From Selenomonadaceae bacterium (GTDB taxonomy: Bacteria > Bacillota > Negativicutes > Selenomonadales > Selenomonadaceae), in NCBI GenBank assembly GCA_017428215.1, contig JAFRRH010000068.1, positions 1 to 64,000 on the forward strand: DNA of 64,000 nt. The letters run 5' to 3'. Position numbers and translations under genes: made by a program. The notes below the pieces were generated by a model. That model did no database searches. It had not been told where the DNA came from and was given only the letters and a program-made list of their open reading frames with translations. Within the stretch, counting starts at the first letter, position 1. Each line of letters starts with the position of its first letter. Below are positions 27,858-36,654 of the stretch, in pieces.

Positions 27858-29156
27858 TTACGAGAGATATTTATCTAAAAGTGCTTCGTAGTCGGGTATC
27901 GGCAACGGGCGCGAGAAGAAATAACCTTGAATTGCCACGTCACCTAAGCTAGACACGTAATCCATTTGAGCTTGAGTTTCTACGCCCTCAACCACGACGC
28001 TCATGCCTAATTCCTCTGCCAATTCGACGATAAATTTAAGGATTATCGCCACGCGCTTAGATTTTTCCAATTCGCGAATAAATGCCATGTCGACTTTGAG
28101 AGTATCAAGCGGCATGTCTTTTAGCATGTTCAGCGACGAATAGCCCGACCCGAAGTCGTCCATTAAAATCGAAAATCCCAATTCGCGGAACGTGGAAATC
28201 ATATCGAGGAGTTGTAGCTGATTATCGGTGTACGCGCTCTCTGTGACTTCCAATTTTAACATCCACGGTTCTAAGTTATATTTTTCAAGTAACGTCGCAA
28301 GGAAGTCTGGCAAGTCTAAGCTGTAGAAATTCAGCCGCGACAAGTTAACGGAGATGGGAACGACTTCTTTGCCTTCGTCGAGGCGTTTCCGTTGAAGTCT
28401 GCACGCTTCCTCCCAAACAAACCGGTCAAGGCGCACGATAAAGCCGTTGCGTTCAAAGACGGGAATAAATTTGCCGGGCGAAACCATGCCGTGTATCGGG
28501 TGAAACCAGCGAACTAAAGCTTCGGCACTGGAAACGGTATTTCTATGCGGATCGTAAATCGGCTGAAGATAAATTGTAAACTGATTCTCCAACAGCGCGG
28601 CTTCCATGTTGCCGGTTATAAGTTGCTCTTCAATCATCTGTTCGCGCATTTTTGCATCGTAGTAAGCGTAGCGTGTCACGTAATTGCCTTTGATTCGCCG
28701 AAGTGCCATGCCTGCGCGGTCGCACATTTGGTCAATCGGCAACTTGATACTTTCAACGGGATAAATGCCCGCAAAAAATAAAATGTTGTGGCTAATGTGG
28801 AGAGATTGAATTCGCATATCAAGGTCTTTAATAATTTGCTCAATTTTAAGTTCATCACTCGGTATGCACAAAATAAAATGGTCAGCTTCGGCACGACAAC
28901 TTATGGAAGTCCGCGAGTTTAATGTCGCCTTAAAATAATCTGCCGCCGCACGCAAAATCAAATTACCCGTGTCGACGTGGAATAAGTCATTGATTATTTT
29001 AAAGCAACTTATATCCATGCAGACGATACTATATTTAACGTCGTAACGTGCGCCCAAAAGCAATGTTGCTTCTCGATAAAAAGCCTCGCGATTATAAAGC
29101 CCCGTTAATTGATCAAACTTGCTGCCGATTATCGGCAAAACTCCTTCTGCTCGCAA
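27858..29156 (-). CDS. Degenerate GGDEF plus intact EAL phosphodiesterase
   Basis: A protein of 432 residues with no membrane segment. The GGDEF domain (about 12-165) keeps the fold (TGLYNREAF, MDISCFKIINDLFH) but the active loop reads RAEADHF, so cyclase activity is lost. The EAL domain (about 180-430) keeps AEALVRW, DDFGSGYSSLNML, LKVD and VEGVETQAQ, so it should hydrolyse cyclic di-GMP to pGpG. It is convergent with the Hsp70-like operon (5-base gap). With flagellin and pilin genes at the far end of the window, a role in motile/sessile switching is plausible. Confidence 0.88.
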   Translation of the reverse strand: MRAEGVLPIIGSKFDQLTGLYNREAFYREATLLLGARYDVKYSIVCMDISCFKIINDLFHVDTGNLILRAAADYFKATLNSRTSISCRAEADHFILCIPSDELKIEQIIKDLDMRIQSLHISHNILFFAGIYPVESIKLPIDQMCDRAGMALRRIKGNYVTRYAYYDAKMREQMIEEQLITGNMEAALLENQFTIYLQPIYDPHRNTVSSAEALVRWFHPIHGMVSPGKFIPVFERNGFIVRLDRFVWEEACRLQRKRLDEGKEVVPISVNLSRLNFYSLDLPDFLATLLEKYNLEPWMLKLEVTESAYTDNQLQLLDMISTFRELGFSILMDDFGSGYSSLNMLKDMPLDTLKVDMAFIRELEKSKRVAIILKFIVELAEELGMSVVVEGVETQAQMDYVSSLGDVAIQGYFFSRPLPIPDYEALLDKYLS

Positions 29157-29205
29157 TGCAATCGCTTCCCCTCGACTTTTAAAATTTTTTTCAACTATTC
29201 AACGT

Positions 29206-29242
29206 AAAAAAATAAATCCCTGCTGAAACACACGGGGATTTC
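29206..29242 (-). terminator. Terminator after licD-like gene
   Basis: On the minus strand the stem AAATCCCCG/CAGGGATTT is followed by ATTTTTTT. The rest of the 145-base gap shows nothing else. Confidence 0.65.
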
Positions 29243-29301
29243 TTAAAAACGCAAACGTTAAATTAAGGTCTGTTGGTAAAAGAAAATAAAAAACACAAAT
29301 T

Positions 29302-30417
29302 TTATTTCTTTGATTGTAATTGCGCGAAATATTCTTTGTAGGGAATGTCCACGCTGTACGTATTCAAATGCCCGTCTGTCATAATCATTTTATGCCAGTC
29401 GCCGAAATCATCAGTTAAAACTGCGTCGTAATCAGCAGGCGCAGGAATTTCTATCGTTTCAAATGGCAGATATACGACGTCTTTAAAACTTTTCGCCCTG
29501 TAAGCACGCTTCCTTTGTCTTATCGTCTGATAGGCTAATTCGGACACGTAAGGACTTTCAAAATAATTTTTAGCCAAAAATCGGTCGAGTTGTTGCGCAC
29601 GCATTTTATACGGAAGATTGAGAAACGACAAAACTGTATCGTACGGAGTCAAAAAGCTTTCTTTATTATGGACGGCTTGTCGCACTTTATCGGGCGCGAT
29701 AGTCGCATAAAATAATTCCTTAGCTATGTCGAAATTTTTCTGAGCAGTATCATCTTCAAAGGGCGGACATGGGTCAAAGCAGAAAATATCAATCCATATG
29801 GCATAAAAAATATCTTTACGCGCCTCGCTTATAAAACAAGTGGTGCGCTCGTCAATCAATCTTAACATCGGGAAAAAAGGCAATAAACCAAAATATCTTT
29901 CAGAATATGCCTTAGAAATTAACGGCAAATCTGTATTAACATGTTGAGCCGCTTCGGTGTCGCTTTCGAGCCGGTGATTATACCAATACCACATGCTATA
30001 ATTTGGATTATATTTTAATTCCTCTTCGACGACGCTTTTAAATTTTTCGTAGTCGGGTCTGAACATAATAACATCAACGTCGTCGTCCCAAGGAATAAAA
30101 CCTTTGTGACGTGCCGCGCCTAAAAGCGTTCCGCCGATTGCATACCAACGAATGTCATGCTTTTTGCAGATACGAGCGAATTCTTGTAACAAGCCGATTT
30201 CCACGTTCCACAATTTTTTTCTGTGGCTGGTGACGAGAAAACCCTCGCGCATTTCGTCATGGTCAATATTTTCTACAAAAATTTCGCGGTCATATTTTTG
30301 ATTAATCGAAGCCGCTTGCCTTAAAAGTTTATTTCGTTCGCGCAATAGTTCGTTTTGTTCCTGCAAAAGTTTATTCTGTTGAGCTATCATATCAACGCTA
30401 ATTATTTCTTCTTCCAT
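29302..30417 (-). CDS. LicD-family phosphotransferase
   Basis: A protein of 371 residues. Start ATG 30417 (GGGAG seven bases upstream) rather than the longer 30477 frame. A short coiled coil (about 10-40, LLQEQNELLRERNKLLRQ) is followed by the LicD domain with WYAIGGTLLGAARHKGFIPW and DDDVDVIMFR, the metal and nucleotide site of this nucleotidyltransferase-like family. LicD proteins transfer phosphocholine or similar groups to cell-surface glycans. No choline kinase or uptake genes are nearby. The substrate is unknown. Confidence 0.85.
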   Translation of the reverse strand: MEEEIISVDMIAQQNKLLQEQNELLRERNKLLRQAASINQKYDREIFVENIDHDEMREGFLVTSHRKKLWNVEIGLLQEFARICKKHDIRWYAIGGTLLGAARHKGFIPWDDDVDVIMFRPDYEKFKSVVEEELKYNPNYSMWYWYNHRLESDTEAAQHVNTDLPLISKAYSERYFGLLPFFPMLRLIDERTTCFISEARKDIFYAIWIDIFCFDPCPPFEDDTAQKNFDIAKELFYATIAPDKVRQAVHNKESFLTPYDTVLSFLNLPYKMRAQQLDRFLAKNYFESPYVSELAYQTIRQRKRAYRAKSFKDVVYLPFETIEIPAPADYDAVLTDDFGDWHKMIMTDGHLNTYSVDIPYKEYFAQLQSKK

Positions 30418-30485
30418 AGAATCACTCCCATTTAAATCAAAAAAAAGTTTAGCATACCAAAAAATTTTTTTCAACAAGAGCTGGC

Positions 30486-31001
30486 TTAAAACTCAATCCC
30501 TGCCTGCGCGGCGATTCCTTTTTGGAACGGGTGCTTGATTAATTTCATTTCCGTAACGAGGTCGGCTTTGTCAATTAATTCTGGCAGAGCGTCGCGTCCC
30601 GTGAATACCAAATGCATTTGCGGCGAACGAATTTTTATCAGCTCCAAAATTTCCTCCGCGTCAAGCAAGCCGAATTTTACCGCGTAATTTATTTCGTCAA
30701 GGATAATTAAATCCCACGCGCCCGACAAAATTTCTTTCTGCGCTAATTCGAGAGCCGCCCGCGCAGATTTTTTTTGTTCGTCGAAATTTTCTTTGGTGAT
30801 GAAGCCCAGCCCTAACTGCCGAACTTCGACGCCTAAAATTTCTAAAGCTTTTAATTCGCCTGAACGTTTTCTGCCCTTGATAAATTGCAGAATTAAAACT
30901 TTCAAGCCCGCGCCGAACGCCCGCATTGCTAAACCGAGTGCCGCAGTTGTTTTACCCTTGCCGTCGCCCGTATGAACGATTATTAGTCCGTGTCTTTCCA
31001 A
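30486..31001 (-). CDS. cobO: Corrinoid adenosyltransferase
   Basis: A protein of 171 residues, CobA/CobO/BtuR type, which attaches the adenosyl group of ATP to cobalamin. It has the P-loop HTGDGKGKTTAALGLAMRA, then LQFIKG, LIILDEIN and FTGRDA. TTG start 31001 has GGAAGG upstream, located in the end of the preceding gene (2-base gap). No other cobalamin genes are in the window, so it probably serves salvage or B12-dependent enzymes elsewhere. Confidence 0.93.
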   Translation of the reverse strand: MERHGLIIVHTGDGKGKTTAALGLAMRAFGAGLKVLILQFIKGRKRSGELKALEILGVEVRQLGLGFITKENFDEQKKSARAALELAQKEILSGAWDLIILDEINYAVKFGLLDAEEILELIKIRSPQMHLVFTGRDALPELIDKADLVTEMKLIKHPFQKGIAAQAGIEF

Positions 31002-31003
31002 GT

Positions 31004-32398
31004 TTAATCCTTCCTATCTGCCGTCACGATTTTTTTCAAGCCGTTAATGTGCGCAAAAATTATATTGCGGTTATTTGATTCGTAATTCTTCAAGTCGCCG
31101 CCCAATAAAAGTGTCAGTTTATCCCACGTGCGCGAGCCTAAAAGAGTTTCAGACCAAGCGGGCAATTTAATCGGCGGGACAACAACTAAGTCGTCATTTT
31201 TATGCGCGGCAACAATTTTATATCTTTCTGCAATCTGATTATGGAAACTGTATTCGACGTAAAGACAGCCGAGCAAACTAATCGACCAAATGGCGGCAAA
31301 AATAGTTACTATTTTTATTTGGCGACGGAAAAAACTTTCAACGAGCGGCAAAATTTCTTTCAGCGCGGCGAGCGAGGCAACTAATAAAAATATCGTTGAC
31401 GGGAAGCCGGCACGTTCGGGGAACATTGGCGCAAACATCATAACCGCTAAACTTAAAATCGACGCCGCCGCAAACGTCAGGATAAATTTCGTGACTTCCG
31501 GCGAAGTTTTTGCCTTAACGAAATAAAAAATTATCGGCACGAACAAAATAACCTCGCGCAAGAAGACCGGCAAGAATCCTCCAACAAAATTCGTGTACAA
31601 CATTTGAACTTTGGAGGGCGGTAAATGGTCACCTATCAATTCCATTCGGTGCAAATTGCCCGGCGCGAGCATTAAAATTACAAAGCCGACGAGCAAAAAT
31701 ATAAATCCGACTTTAATCCACGACTGAAGATTTTTTTCTCTGCGGAAGTGCAGAACAAATATAAACGTTACACAAATCGTGACTGCCGCGCCAGGTTCAC
31801 TAGACCACCCTGTTAAAAATCCGAGCAAAGGGACGAGGATTAAAGGATAAGGGACTAATTTTTTTCGGCGATAAGTTTCAGCGAACGGCAACAGGAATAA
31901 AATTATCAGCGTGCACATCCAAAGATAATTGCAAGTTCCCGTCAGCCAAATCGTCGTTATTATTTGTGACGGCGTGCAGAAATAAATTCCCGCTAAAATT
32001 AGTAGTAGATAACTTTTATTCATTTCGCGCGAAGACAAACCTGTCCCGACTTTGAACAATAACAAAACCAACGCCGCGAATACAAAAACATTTGCCACGT
32101 CGAAGAAAATTTTTTCTTGCCAGACGAAAAATTGAACTAAGATATGCGCGACTGTTCGCCCGCCCCAAGCAAAATAATGTTGCCACTGCGAAATTAAAAT
32201 GTCCGAAAAACTTTCCACAGGTTGCAAGCGACTTGGATCAATGCCGTTTATTAAATTTCCTTTGCCCGCGCCGTCCCAAATAAATTTGTAAGACAAATCG
32301 TCGGCGACATTCGGCATTAGCAAGTTGCGTAAAAAAAATATCGCCAAATACGCGGCGAAAATCATTTGCCACGAGAGGCGTTCAAAAAAATTTTTCAT
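31004..32398 (-). CDS. Polytopic membrane protein (DUF6056-like)
   Basis: A protein of 464 residues with about ten hydrophobic segments, such as MIFAAYLAIFFLRNLL and VFVFAALVLLLF. The layout resembles membrane glycosyltransferase-like proteins of the DUF6056 or GtrII type: an early acidic loop (NVADDLSYKF) and a C-terminal soluble tail. Start ATG 32398 sits one base after the ubiD stop. The longer frame to 32614 lies inside ubiD and is discarded. The role may be surface glycan modification, but that is only by resemblance. Confidence 0.55.
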   Translation of the reverse strand: MKNFFERLSWQMIFAAYLAIFFLRNLLMPNVADDLSYKFIWDGAGKGNLINGIDPSRLQPVESFSDILISQWQHYFAWGGRTVAHILVQFFVWQEKIFFDVANVFVFAALVLLLFKVGTGLSSREMNKSYLLLILAGIYFCTPSQIITTIWLTGTCNYLWMCTLIILFLLPFAETYRRKKLVPYPLILVPLLGFLTGWSSEPGAAVTICVTFIFVLHFRREKNLQSWIKVGFIFLLVGFVILMLAPGNLHRMELIGDHLPPSKVQMLYTNFVGGFLPVFLREVILFVPIIFYFVKAKTSPEVTKFILTFAAASILSLAVMMFAPMFPERAGFPSTIFLLVASLAALKEILPLVESFFRRQIKIVTIFAAIWSISLLGCLYVEYSFHNQIAERYKIVAAHKNDDLVVVPPIKLPAWSETLLGSRTWDKLTLLLGGDLKNYESNNRNIIFAHINGLKKIVTADRKD

Positions 32399-32399
32399 A

Positions 32400-33857
32400 T
32401 CAATCCAACTCCAATGAACTCCAAATATTATCGACACGAGTTTTAATTTCGGGCGACATTTCGATTTCGTCAGGCCATTCGCGGGCGTGCCCTTCCTCCA
32501 CCCAAGTTTTAGTTGCGTCAATGCCGAGTTTAGCTCCCCATTTTGCATACGGCGACGAGTGATCCAGCACGTCAAGCGGTCCGTGAACAATTTCCAAGTC
32601 GTGTTCGGCGTCAATGTTGTTAAAGACGCGCCAAGCGACCTCGCTCAAGTCTTGAACGTTAACATGCGAATCGACGACGATAATCATCTTGACGTTCATC
32701 ATCTGCCCCAAGCCCCAGAGCGCGTGCATAACCTTTCTTGCGTGCATGGGGAATTGTTTTTTTATGGAAACGATAACGCAATCATGGAAGACGCCTTCGA
32801 GCGGCATATTAATATCGATAATTTCGGGCAAAAGCTGTTGCAAAAGCGGCAAGAAAATTCTTTCCGTTGCTTTAGCCATATAACAATCTTCCATAGGCGG
32901 CTTGCCAACGACAGTCGCGAAGTAAATCGGATTTTTCCTGTGCGTTATGCAAGTGACGTGGAAAACGGGATAATCATCAGCGAGAGAATAATAGCCGGTG
33001 TGGTCGCCAAAAGGTCCTTCACGGCGCAGTTCGTCAGTTGAAACGTAACCTTCCAAAATAATTTCGGCGGTCGCGGGAACTTCCAAATCGACGGTTTTAC
33101 ATTTTGTAAGTTCGACAGATTTTTTCCTAAGGAAGCCAGCGAAAACCATTTCGTCGACATCGCGTGGAAGGGGAGCAGTCGCGGCATAAGTGACGACGGG
33201 GTCAGTGCCGATAGCAACAGCCGCCTCAATTTTATTTTCGCCTAAAGTTTTTGCGTCGCGGAAATTTTCTGCTCCGTTCTTGTGAATGTGCCAATGCATA
33301 CCCGTTGTTCGGGCGTCATATTTTTGCAAACGATACATGCCGACATTACGTTTACCAGTTTTAGGATTTTTAGTAAAGACGAGCGGCAAAGTCACGAAAG
33401 CTCCGCCGTCTTTGGGCCAGCATTTTAAGATAGGAATTTTATCGAGCGTGGGATTGACTTCGACGACTTCTTGGCAGGGCGCGTTCTTGATATATTTTGG
33501 AAAGTTAATCGCCTTATGCGCAGTCGAGACGATAGAAAAAATATTTGAGCGGTTCTTGAACGATAGATACGGCAACTTCATAATCTCGCGAATATCGTCT
33601 GCCGCGTCGTCCAATTTTTCCACGCCAAGCGCAAGAGCCATACGCTCATAACTTCCGAACGCATTCATCAAAACCGGCATGTCATAGCCGCGAACATTTT
33701 CAAACAGCAAGGCAACGTTGCGACTATCTTTGAACTTCGACACGCGGTCAGTTATCTCGGTTATCTCAAGTTCCGCGTCAACGGGTACTTTTATCCGCTT
33801 AAGCAAATTCCTTTTCTCCAACTCCGCAATGAACTCGCGTAAATCTTTATAAGCCAA
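32400..33857 (-). CDS. ubiD: UbiD-family decarboxylase
   Basis: A protein of 485 residues; prenylated-FMN-dependent decarboxylase family. Signatures: RNVGMYRLQKYDARTTGMHW, EGPFGDHTGYYSL, PPMEDCYMAKATER and PLDVLDHSSPYAKWGAK. In anaerobic Firmicutes this branch acts in menaquinone synthesis or aromatic acid decarboxylation. No ubiX flavin prenyltransferase lies in the window. TTG 33857 is chosen because GAGGAG precedes it and the family N-terminus (AYKDLREFIAELEK) follows. The longer frame overlaps the upstream lipoprotein gene. Confidence 0.92.
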   Translation of the reverse strand: MAYKDLREFIAELEKRNLLKRIKVPVDAELEITEITDRVSKFKDSRNVALLFENVRGYDMPVLMNAFGSYERMALALGVEKLDDAADDIREIMKLPYLSFKNRSNIFSIVSTAHKAINFPKYIKNAPCQEVVEVNPTLDKIPILKCWPKDGGAFVTLPLVFTKNPKTGKRNVGMYRLQKYDARTTGMHWHIHKNGAENFRDAKTLGENKIEAAVAIGTDPVVTYAATAPLPRDVDEMVFAGFLRKKSVELTKCKTVDLEVPATAEIILEGYVSTDELRREGPFGDHTGYYSLADDYPVFHVTCITHRKNPIYFATVVGKPPMEDCYMAKATERIFLPLLQQLLPEIIDINMPLEGVFHDCVIVSIKKQFPMHARKVMHALWGLGQMMNVKMIIVVDSHVNVQDLSEVAWRVFNNIDAEHDLEIVHGPLDVLDHSSPYAKWGAKLGIDATKTWVEEGHAREWPDEIEMSPEIKTRVDNIWSSLELD

Positions 33858-33873
33858 AGCCTCATCTCCTCTA

Positions 33874-34485
33874 TTAATTATAAAGGTCTTTTCCCTCTGC
33901 CATAAACCAAAAATCTCCTTCTGGAAGTAACATTGTAGTATAACGAACCTTGCCACGTATAGCGGTACCATTCACGTTGGGTAATCTCCACATGCCTCCA
34001 TTATCGGTAAATTTTAATTCTCCCAGAAGTTCTCCACGTTTATTGTAATCCAATTCAGGATTTAAAGTTGGCATTATCATGCCATAAGCAAGCATGGCTG
34101 CTGTTATTTCATCTTCATTTGCGGCTCTGAACATCAAAATGAGGATTTGGTTTATAAAACCTGTATTGGTTTCGATAAAGACAAACATTGAGACATTAGG
34201 AGTAATTTGATACTCAAAGGTACTTTTATCTATGCCCTGCTTTAAATTTCCTAAGTTTATATTCCAGCCTGTTTCGGGAGCAAACTTAGCAATATTTTCG
34301 TTATACGCCGCCTTGAATTGTTCAAGGGTCATGCCGAGATTCAAAACTTTATCGGGTGCGGCTTGCTGAACAGGCGCGGGCGCAGGAGTTTCAACTTTTG
34401 GGGCAGGTTTTTCGACAGGTTTATTACTGCCGCAACCACTGAATAAAAGTCCTGCCGCGCAGATTGCTATCAAAAATCTTTTCAT
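33874..34485 (-). CDS. Lipoprotein, function unknown
   Basis: A protein of 203 residues starting at ATG 34485 after AAAGGAGATGACGCC. The signal peptide ends in the lipobox LFSGC (Cys about 17). A Lys/Pro/Ala spacer (PVEKPAPKVETPAPAPVQQA) and a globular domain follow. The stretch NLGMTLEQFKAAYNENIAKF resembles lipoproteins of the PepSY/NTF2-size class, but no family is assigned. It is 16 bases upstream of ubiD. Confidence 0.6.
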   Translation of the reverse strand: MKRFLIAICAAGLLFSGCGSNKPVEKPAPKVETPAPAPVQQAAPDKVLNLGMTLEQFKAAYNENIAKFAPETGWNINLGNLKQGIDKSTFEYQITPNVSMFVFIETNTGFINQILILMFRAANEDEITAAMLAYGMIMPTLNPELDYNKRGELLGELKFTDNGGMWRLPNVNGTAIRGKVRYTTMLLPEGDFWFMAEGKDLYN

Positions 34486-34508
34486 GGCGTCATCTCCTTT
34501 GAATTTAA

Positions 34509-34537
34509 TTGACAAATGATTTTGCGTTGTGTATAAC
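34509..34537 (+). promoter_or_regulatory. Promoter of hicAB
   Basis: TTGACA-17-TATAAC lies 23 bases before hicA; near-consensus sigma-A. Confidence 0.75.
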
Positions 34538-34560
34538 CTACACGAGAGGAGGATAACTTA

Positions 34561-34764
34561 ATGCCAACGTATAAAACGCGCAGAGTGCTCCGCGACTTGG
34601 AAAGTAAGTGCGAAGTCATACCAAACAACAACGGAAGTCACCAAAAATTTAGAAATCCCATAACCGGACAAACTTCTATCGTTCCAGCTCATCTTGGAAA
34701 AGACATGCCGCAGTATTTTGTCAAGAACATTTATAGGCAATTAGGTCTGGAGTTAGATTATTAA
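34561..34764 (+). CDS. hicA: HicA-type mRNA interferase toxin
   Basis: A protein of 67 residues with the HicA double-stranded-RNA-binding-like fold: RRVLRDLESKCEVIPNNNGS then the catalytic histidine in GSHQKFRNP, SIVPAH and IYRQLGLEL. HicA cleaves mRNA and tmRNA when not bound by HicB. GAGGAGG precedes ATG. It forms a bicistron with hicB, 13 bases downstream. Confidence 0.88.
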   Translation: MPTYKTRRVLRDLESKCEVIPNNNGSHQKFRNPITGQTSIVPAHLGKDMPQYFVKNIYRQLGLELDY

Positions 34765-34777
34765 TGGAGGTGCGCAT

Positions 34778-35083
34778 ATGAAATATTATTATCCCGCAAT
34801 TTTTTCTCCGAAGGGTAGCGGACTTGTAGGTTATACTCTCGAATTTCCCGATATTCCTGGTTGCTTCACTATGGGCGACGATATCCCCGAATGTATGTGG
34901 ATGGCGCAGGACGCGCTCGGTTTAATGCTCGAAGACTACGAAGTTTATCCCGAACCGTCAAATATTCTCGAAATTGATTTAAGCGATTGCCCAGAAGGTT
35001 CGTTTGTCTCTTACGTCTGCTTCGATAAGGAAAAATACGACGTCGATACTGCTAAGTCTAAGACGGTCACTAAAACCGCTTAA
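34778..35083 (+). CDS. hicB: HicB-family antitoxin
   Basis: A protein of 101 residues. The partial RNase H-like fold is visible: YYPAIFSPKGSGLVGYTLEF, DIPGCFTMGDDIPECMWMAQ and ALGLMLEDYE. The C-terminal part has no clear ribbon-helix-helix or HTH, so autoregulation may differ. Neutralises HicA. Confidence 0.88.
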   Translation: MKYYYPAIFSPKGSGLVGYTLEFPDIPGCFTMGDDIPECMWMAQDALGLMLEDYEVYPEPSNILEIDLSDCPEGSFVSYVCFDKEKYDVDTAKSKTVTKTA

Positions 35084-35097
35084 AAATGCAACGTTTC

Positions 35098-35124
35098 AGC
35101 TCCGCTAATCGGCGGGGCTTTTTT
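35098..35124. terminator. Terminator after hicB
   Basis: The stem AGCTCCGC/GCGGGGCT is followed by TTTTTT; it also touches the tatC stop from the other strand. Confidence 0.7.
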
Positions 35125-35866
35125 ATCGGCGCAAAATATATTTCACGACTAAATAACCAACTTCATACAGCAAAATCACGGGGATTGCGACAGCGATTTG
35201 AGTTATCACATCAGGGGAGGTGACGAGTGCGCCAATTACGAATGAAAAGAAAAATACATAGCGGCGATATTTGCCCAATTTTTCGCTGGTTAAAATGCCG
35301 AGCTTACCTAAGACAATTATCACAAGCGGCAATTCAAATACAAAGCCAAATGGCAACACGAACAGTATCACGAACTCAAAATAGCTACCGAACGAAAACA
35401 ACGACTGAAGATTTTCCGACTCCTCGCCGAAACCCATAAAAAATTTCAGCGCGACCGGCAAGATTAGGAAAAACGAAAACGCCAGTCCCGTGAAAAATAA
35501 CGCTACCGACGAGGGCACCAAGATACCTAAAACGGCGCGTTCGCTCCTCGTCAGCGCGGGCAAGAAAAATTTCCACACATGATAAAAAATTATCGGCAAT
35601 GCGATTAAAAATCCTGCCGCAATGTCGATTTTGAGATACGTAAAAAATGCCTCGCCCGGTTTCATGTAATAGAGCTTGCCGACGGGGAGCGTAAGGTAAT
35701 TTGTAATTTCGTCGAGAAAAAGATACGCAACGCAACTGCCAAAGACAATCGCAAGCAAAGATTTTATAATGCGCGAACGAAGCTCCTCAAGGTGCGCCGT
35801 CAAGCTCATGGTGCCATCGTCTTCGGCGGGAACTTCCTGCGCGGGATTTTTTTCAGGCTCGCTCAT
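35123..35866 (-). CDS. tatC: Sec-independent translocase TatC
   Basis: A protein of 247 residues, six membrane segments. It has the N-terminal LTAHLEELRSRII motif that binds twin-arginine signals and the acidic FSFGSYFEF region. With TatA it exports folded proteins across the cytoplasmic membrane. It overlaps tatA by four bases. No tatB is present, the usual minimal TatAC arrangement of Firmicutes. Confidence 0.95.
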   Translation of the reverse strand: MSEPEKNPAQEVPAEDDGTMSLTAHLEELRSRIIKSLLAIVFGSCVAYLFLDEITNYLTLPVGKLYYMKPGEAFFTYLKIDIAAGFLIALPIIFYHVWKFFLPALTRSERAVLGILVPSSVALFFTGLAFSFFLILPVALKFFMGFGEESENLQSLFSFGSYFEFVILFVLPFGFVFELPLVIIVLGKLGILTSEKLGKYRRYVFFFSFVIGALVTSPDVITQIAVAIPVILLYEVGYLVVKYILRR

Positions 35867-36072
35867 TTCTTATCGGAATCAATCTTTGTAGCTTCGAGTT
35901 TCTTTTGTTCAGTCACGTCAACAGTTTTATTGTCGTCGTCGGAATTTGCCTGCTTGAATTCCTTAATGCTCTGCCCTAAAGCTTTACCGACGCCCGGCAA
36001 TTTACCAGGTCCAAAGACGACTAAACCAATAATCAAAATCAAAATAAGTTCCGGTACACCAATTCCAAACAT
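35863..36072 (-). CDS. tatA: Sec-independent translocase TatA
   Basis: A protein of 69 residues: MFGIGVPELILILIIGLVVF membrane helix, the hinge FGPGKLP, an amphipathic helix (VGKALGQSIKEFKQA) and a charged tail. Forms the translocation pore with TatC. ATG 36072 is favoured; an in-frame GTG at 36081 is also possible. Confidence 0.93.
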   Translation of the reverse strand: MFGIGVPELILILIIGLVVFGPGKLPGVGKALGQSIKEFKQANSDDDNKTVDVTEQKKLEATKIDSDKK

Positions 36073-36118
36073 ATTAATCACTCTCCAAAAATTTTTCGTG
36101 ATTATATCACAAGTTTTT

Positions 36119-36148
36119 TTGCGTGTCTAAGAATTTTTGCGTTATAAT
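36119..36148 (+). promoter_or_regulatory. Promoter of EamA-type gene
   Basis: TTGCGT-18-TATAAT lies 18 bases before the start codon of the EamA-type gene. Confidence 0.45.
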
Positions 36149-36166
36149 ATCGGCGGGGGAATTTTC

Positions 36167-36595
36167 ATGAAACTTTGGTTGATTTACGCACTGTTGTCGG
36201 CAATCTGCGCGGCATTTGTTTCAATTTTCGGAAAGGTCGGTTTGACTGGGGCGAATACGACTGTAGCAACGGCGATTCGTGCAGTTATCATGGCGATATT
36301 TTTAATCGGCGTAGTCCTTGTACAAGGAAACTTTTCGAGCACAGAGGAAATTTTCGGCGACAAGAAAAGTTTTTTGTTCCTTGCCCTAAGCGGAATTGCA
36401 GGAGCGTGTTCATGGCTATTTTATTTTCTCGCACTCAAGCACGGAAAAATTTCGCAAGTTGCGCCCGTTGACAAGTTGAGCGTCGTGTTCGCGGTAGTGT
36501 TAGCGGTTTTAATCTTCGGTGAAAAAATTTCCGCAATTCAACTCTTGGCAATAATTTTAATCGCAACGGGCGGTTTGCTACTCGCCATATTCTAA
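36167..36595 (+). CDS. Half-size EamA-type transporter
   Basis: A protein of 142 residues with about five hydrophobic helices; one EamA (DMT) unit, with KHGKISQVAPVDKLSVVF and the GEKIS motif. Half-size forms work as dimers. The start at ATG 36167 has GGGGG upstream. Substrate unknown. Confidence 0.8.
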   Translation: MKLWLIYALLSAICAAFVSIFGKVGLTGANTTVATAIRAVIMAIFLIGVVLVQGNFSSTEEIFGDKKSFLFLALSGIAGACSWLFYFLALKHGKISQVAPVDKLSVVFAVVLAVLIFGEKISAIQLLAIILIATGGLLLAIF

Positions 36596-36654
36596 TCATT
36601 AATCGCTTTTCACTAATCATTTTTTTTGTTATCATTATGGCGGAGGTGTTTTTA

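Noticed and set aside
32487-33041. 184-residue frame opposite ubiD
   Set aside because: Shadow frame; sequence follows ubiD codon structure.
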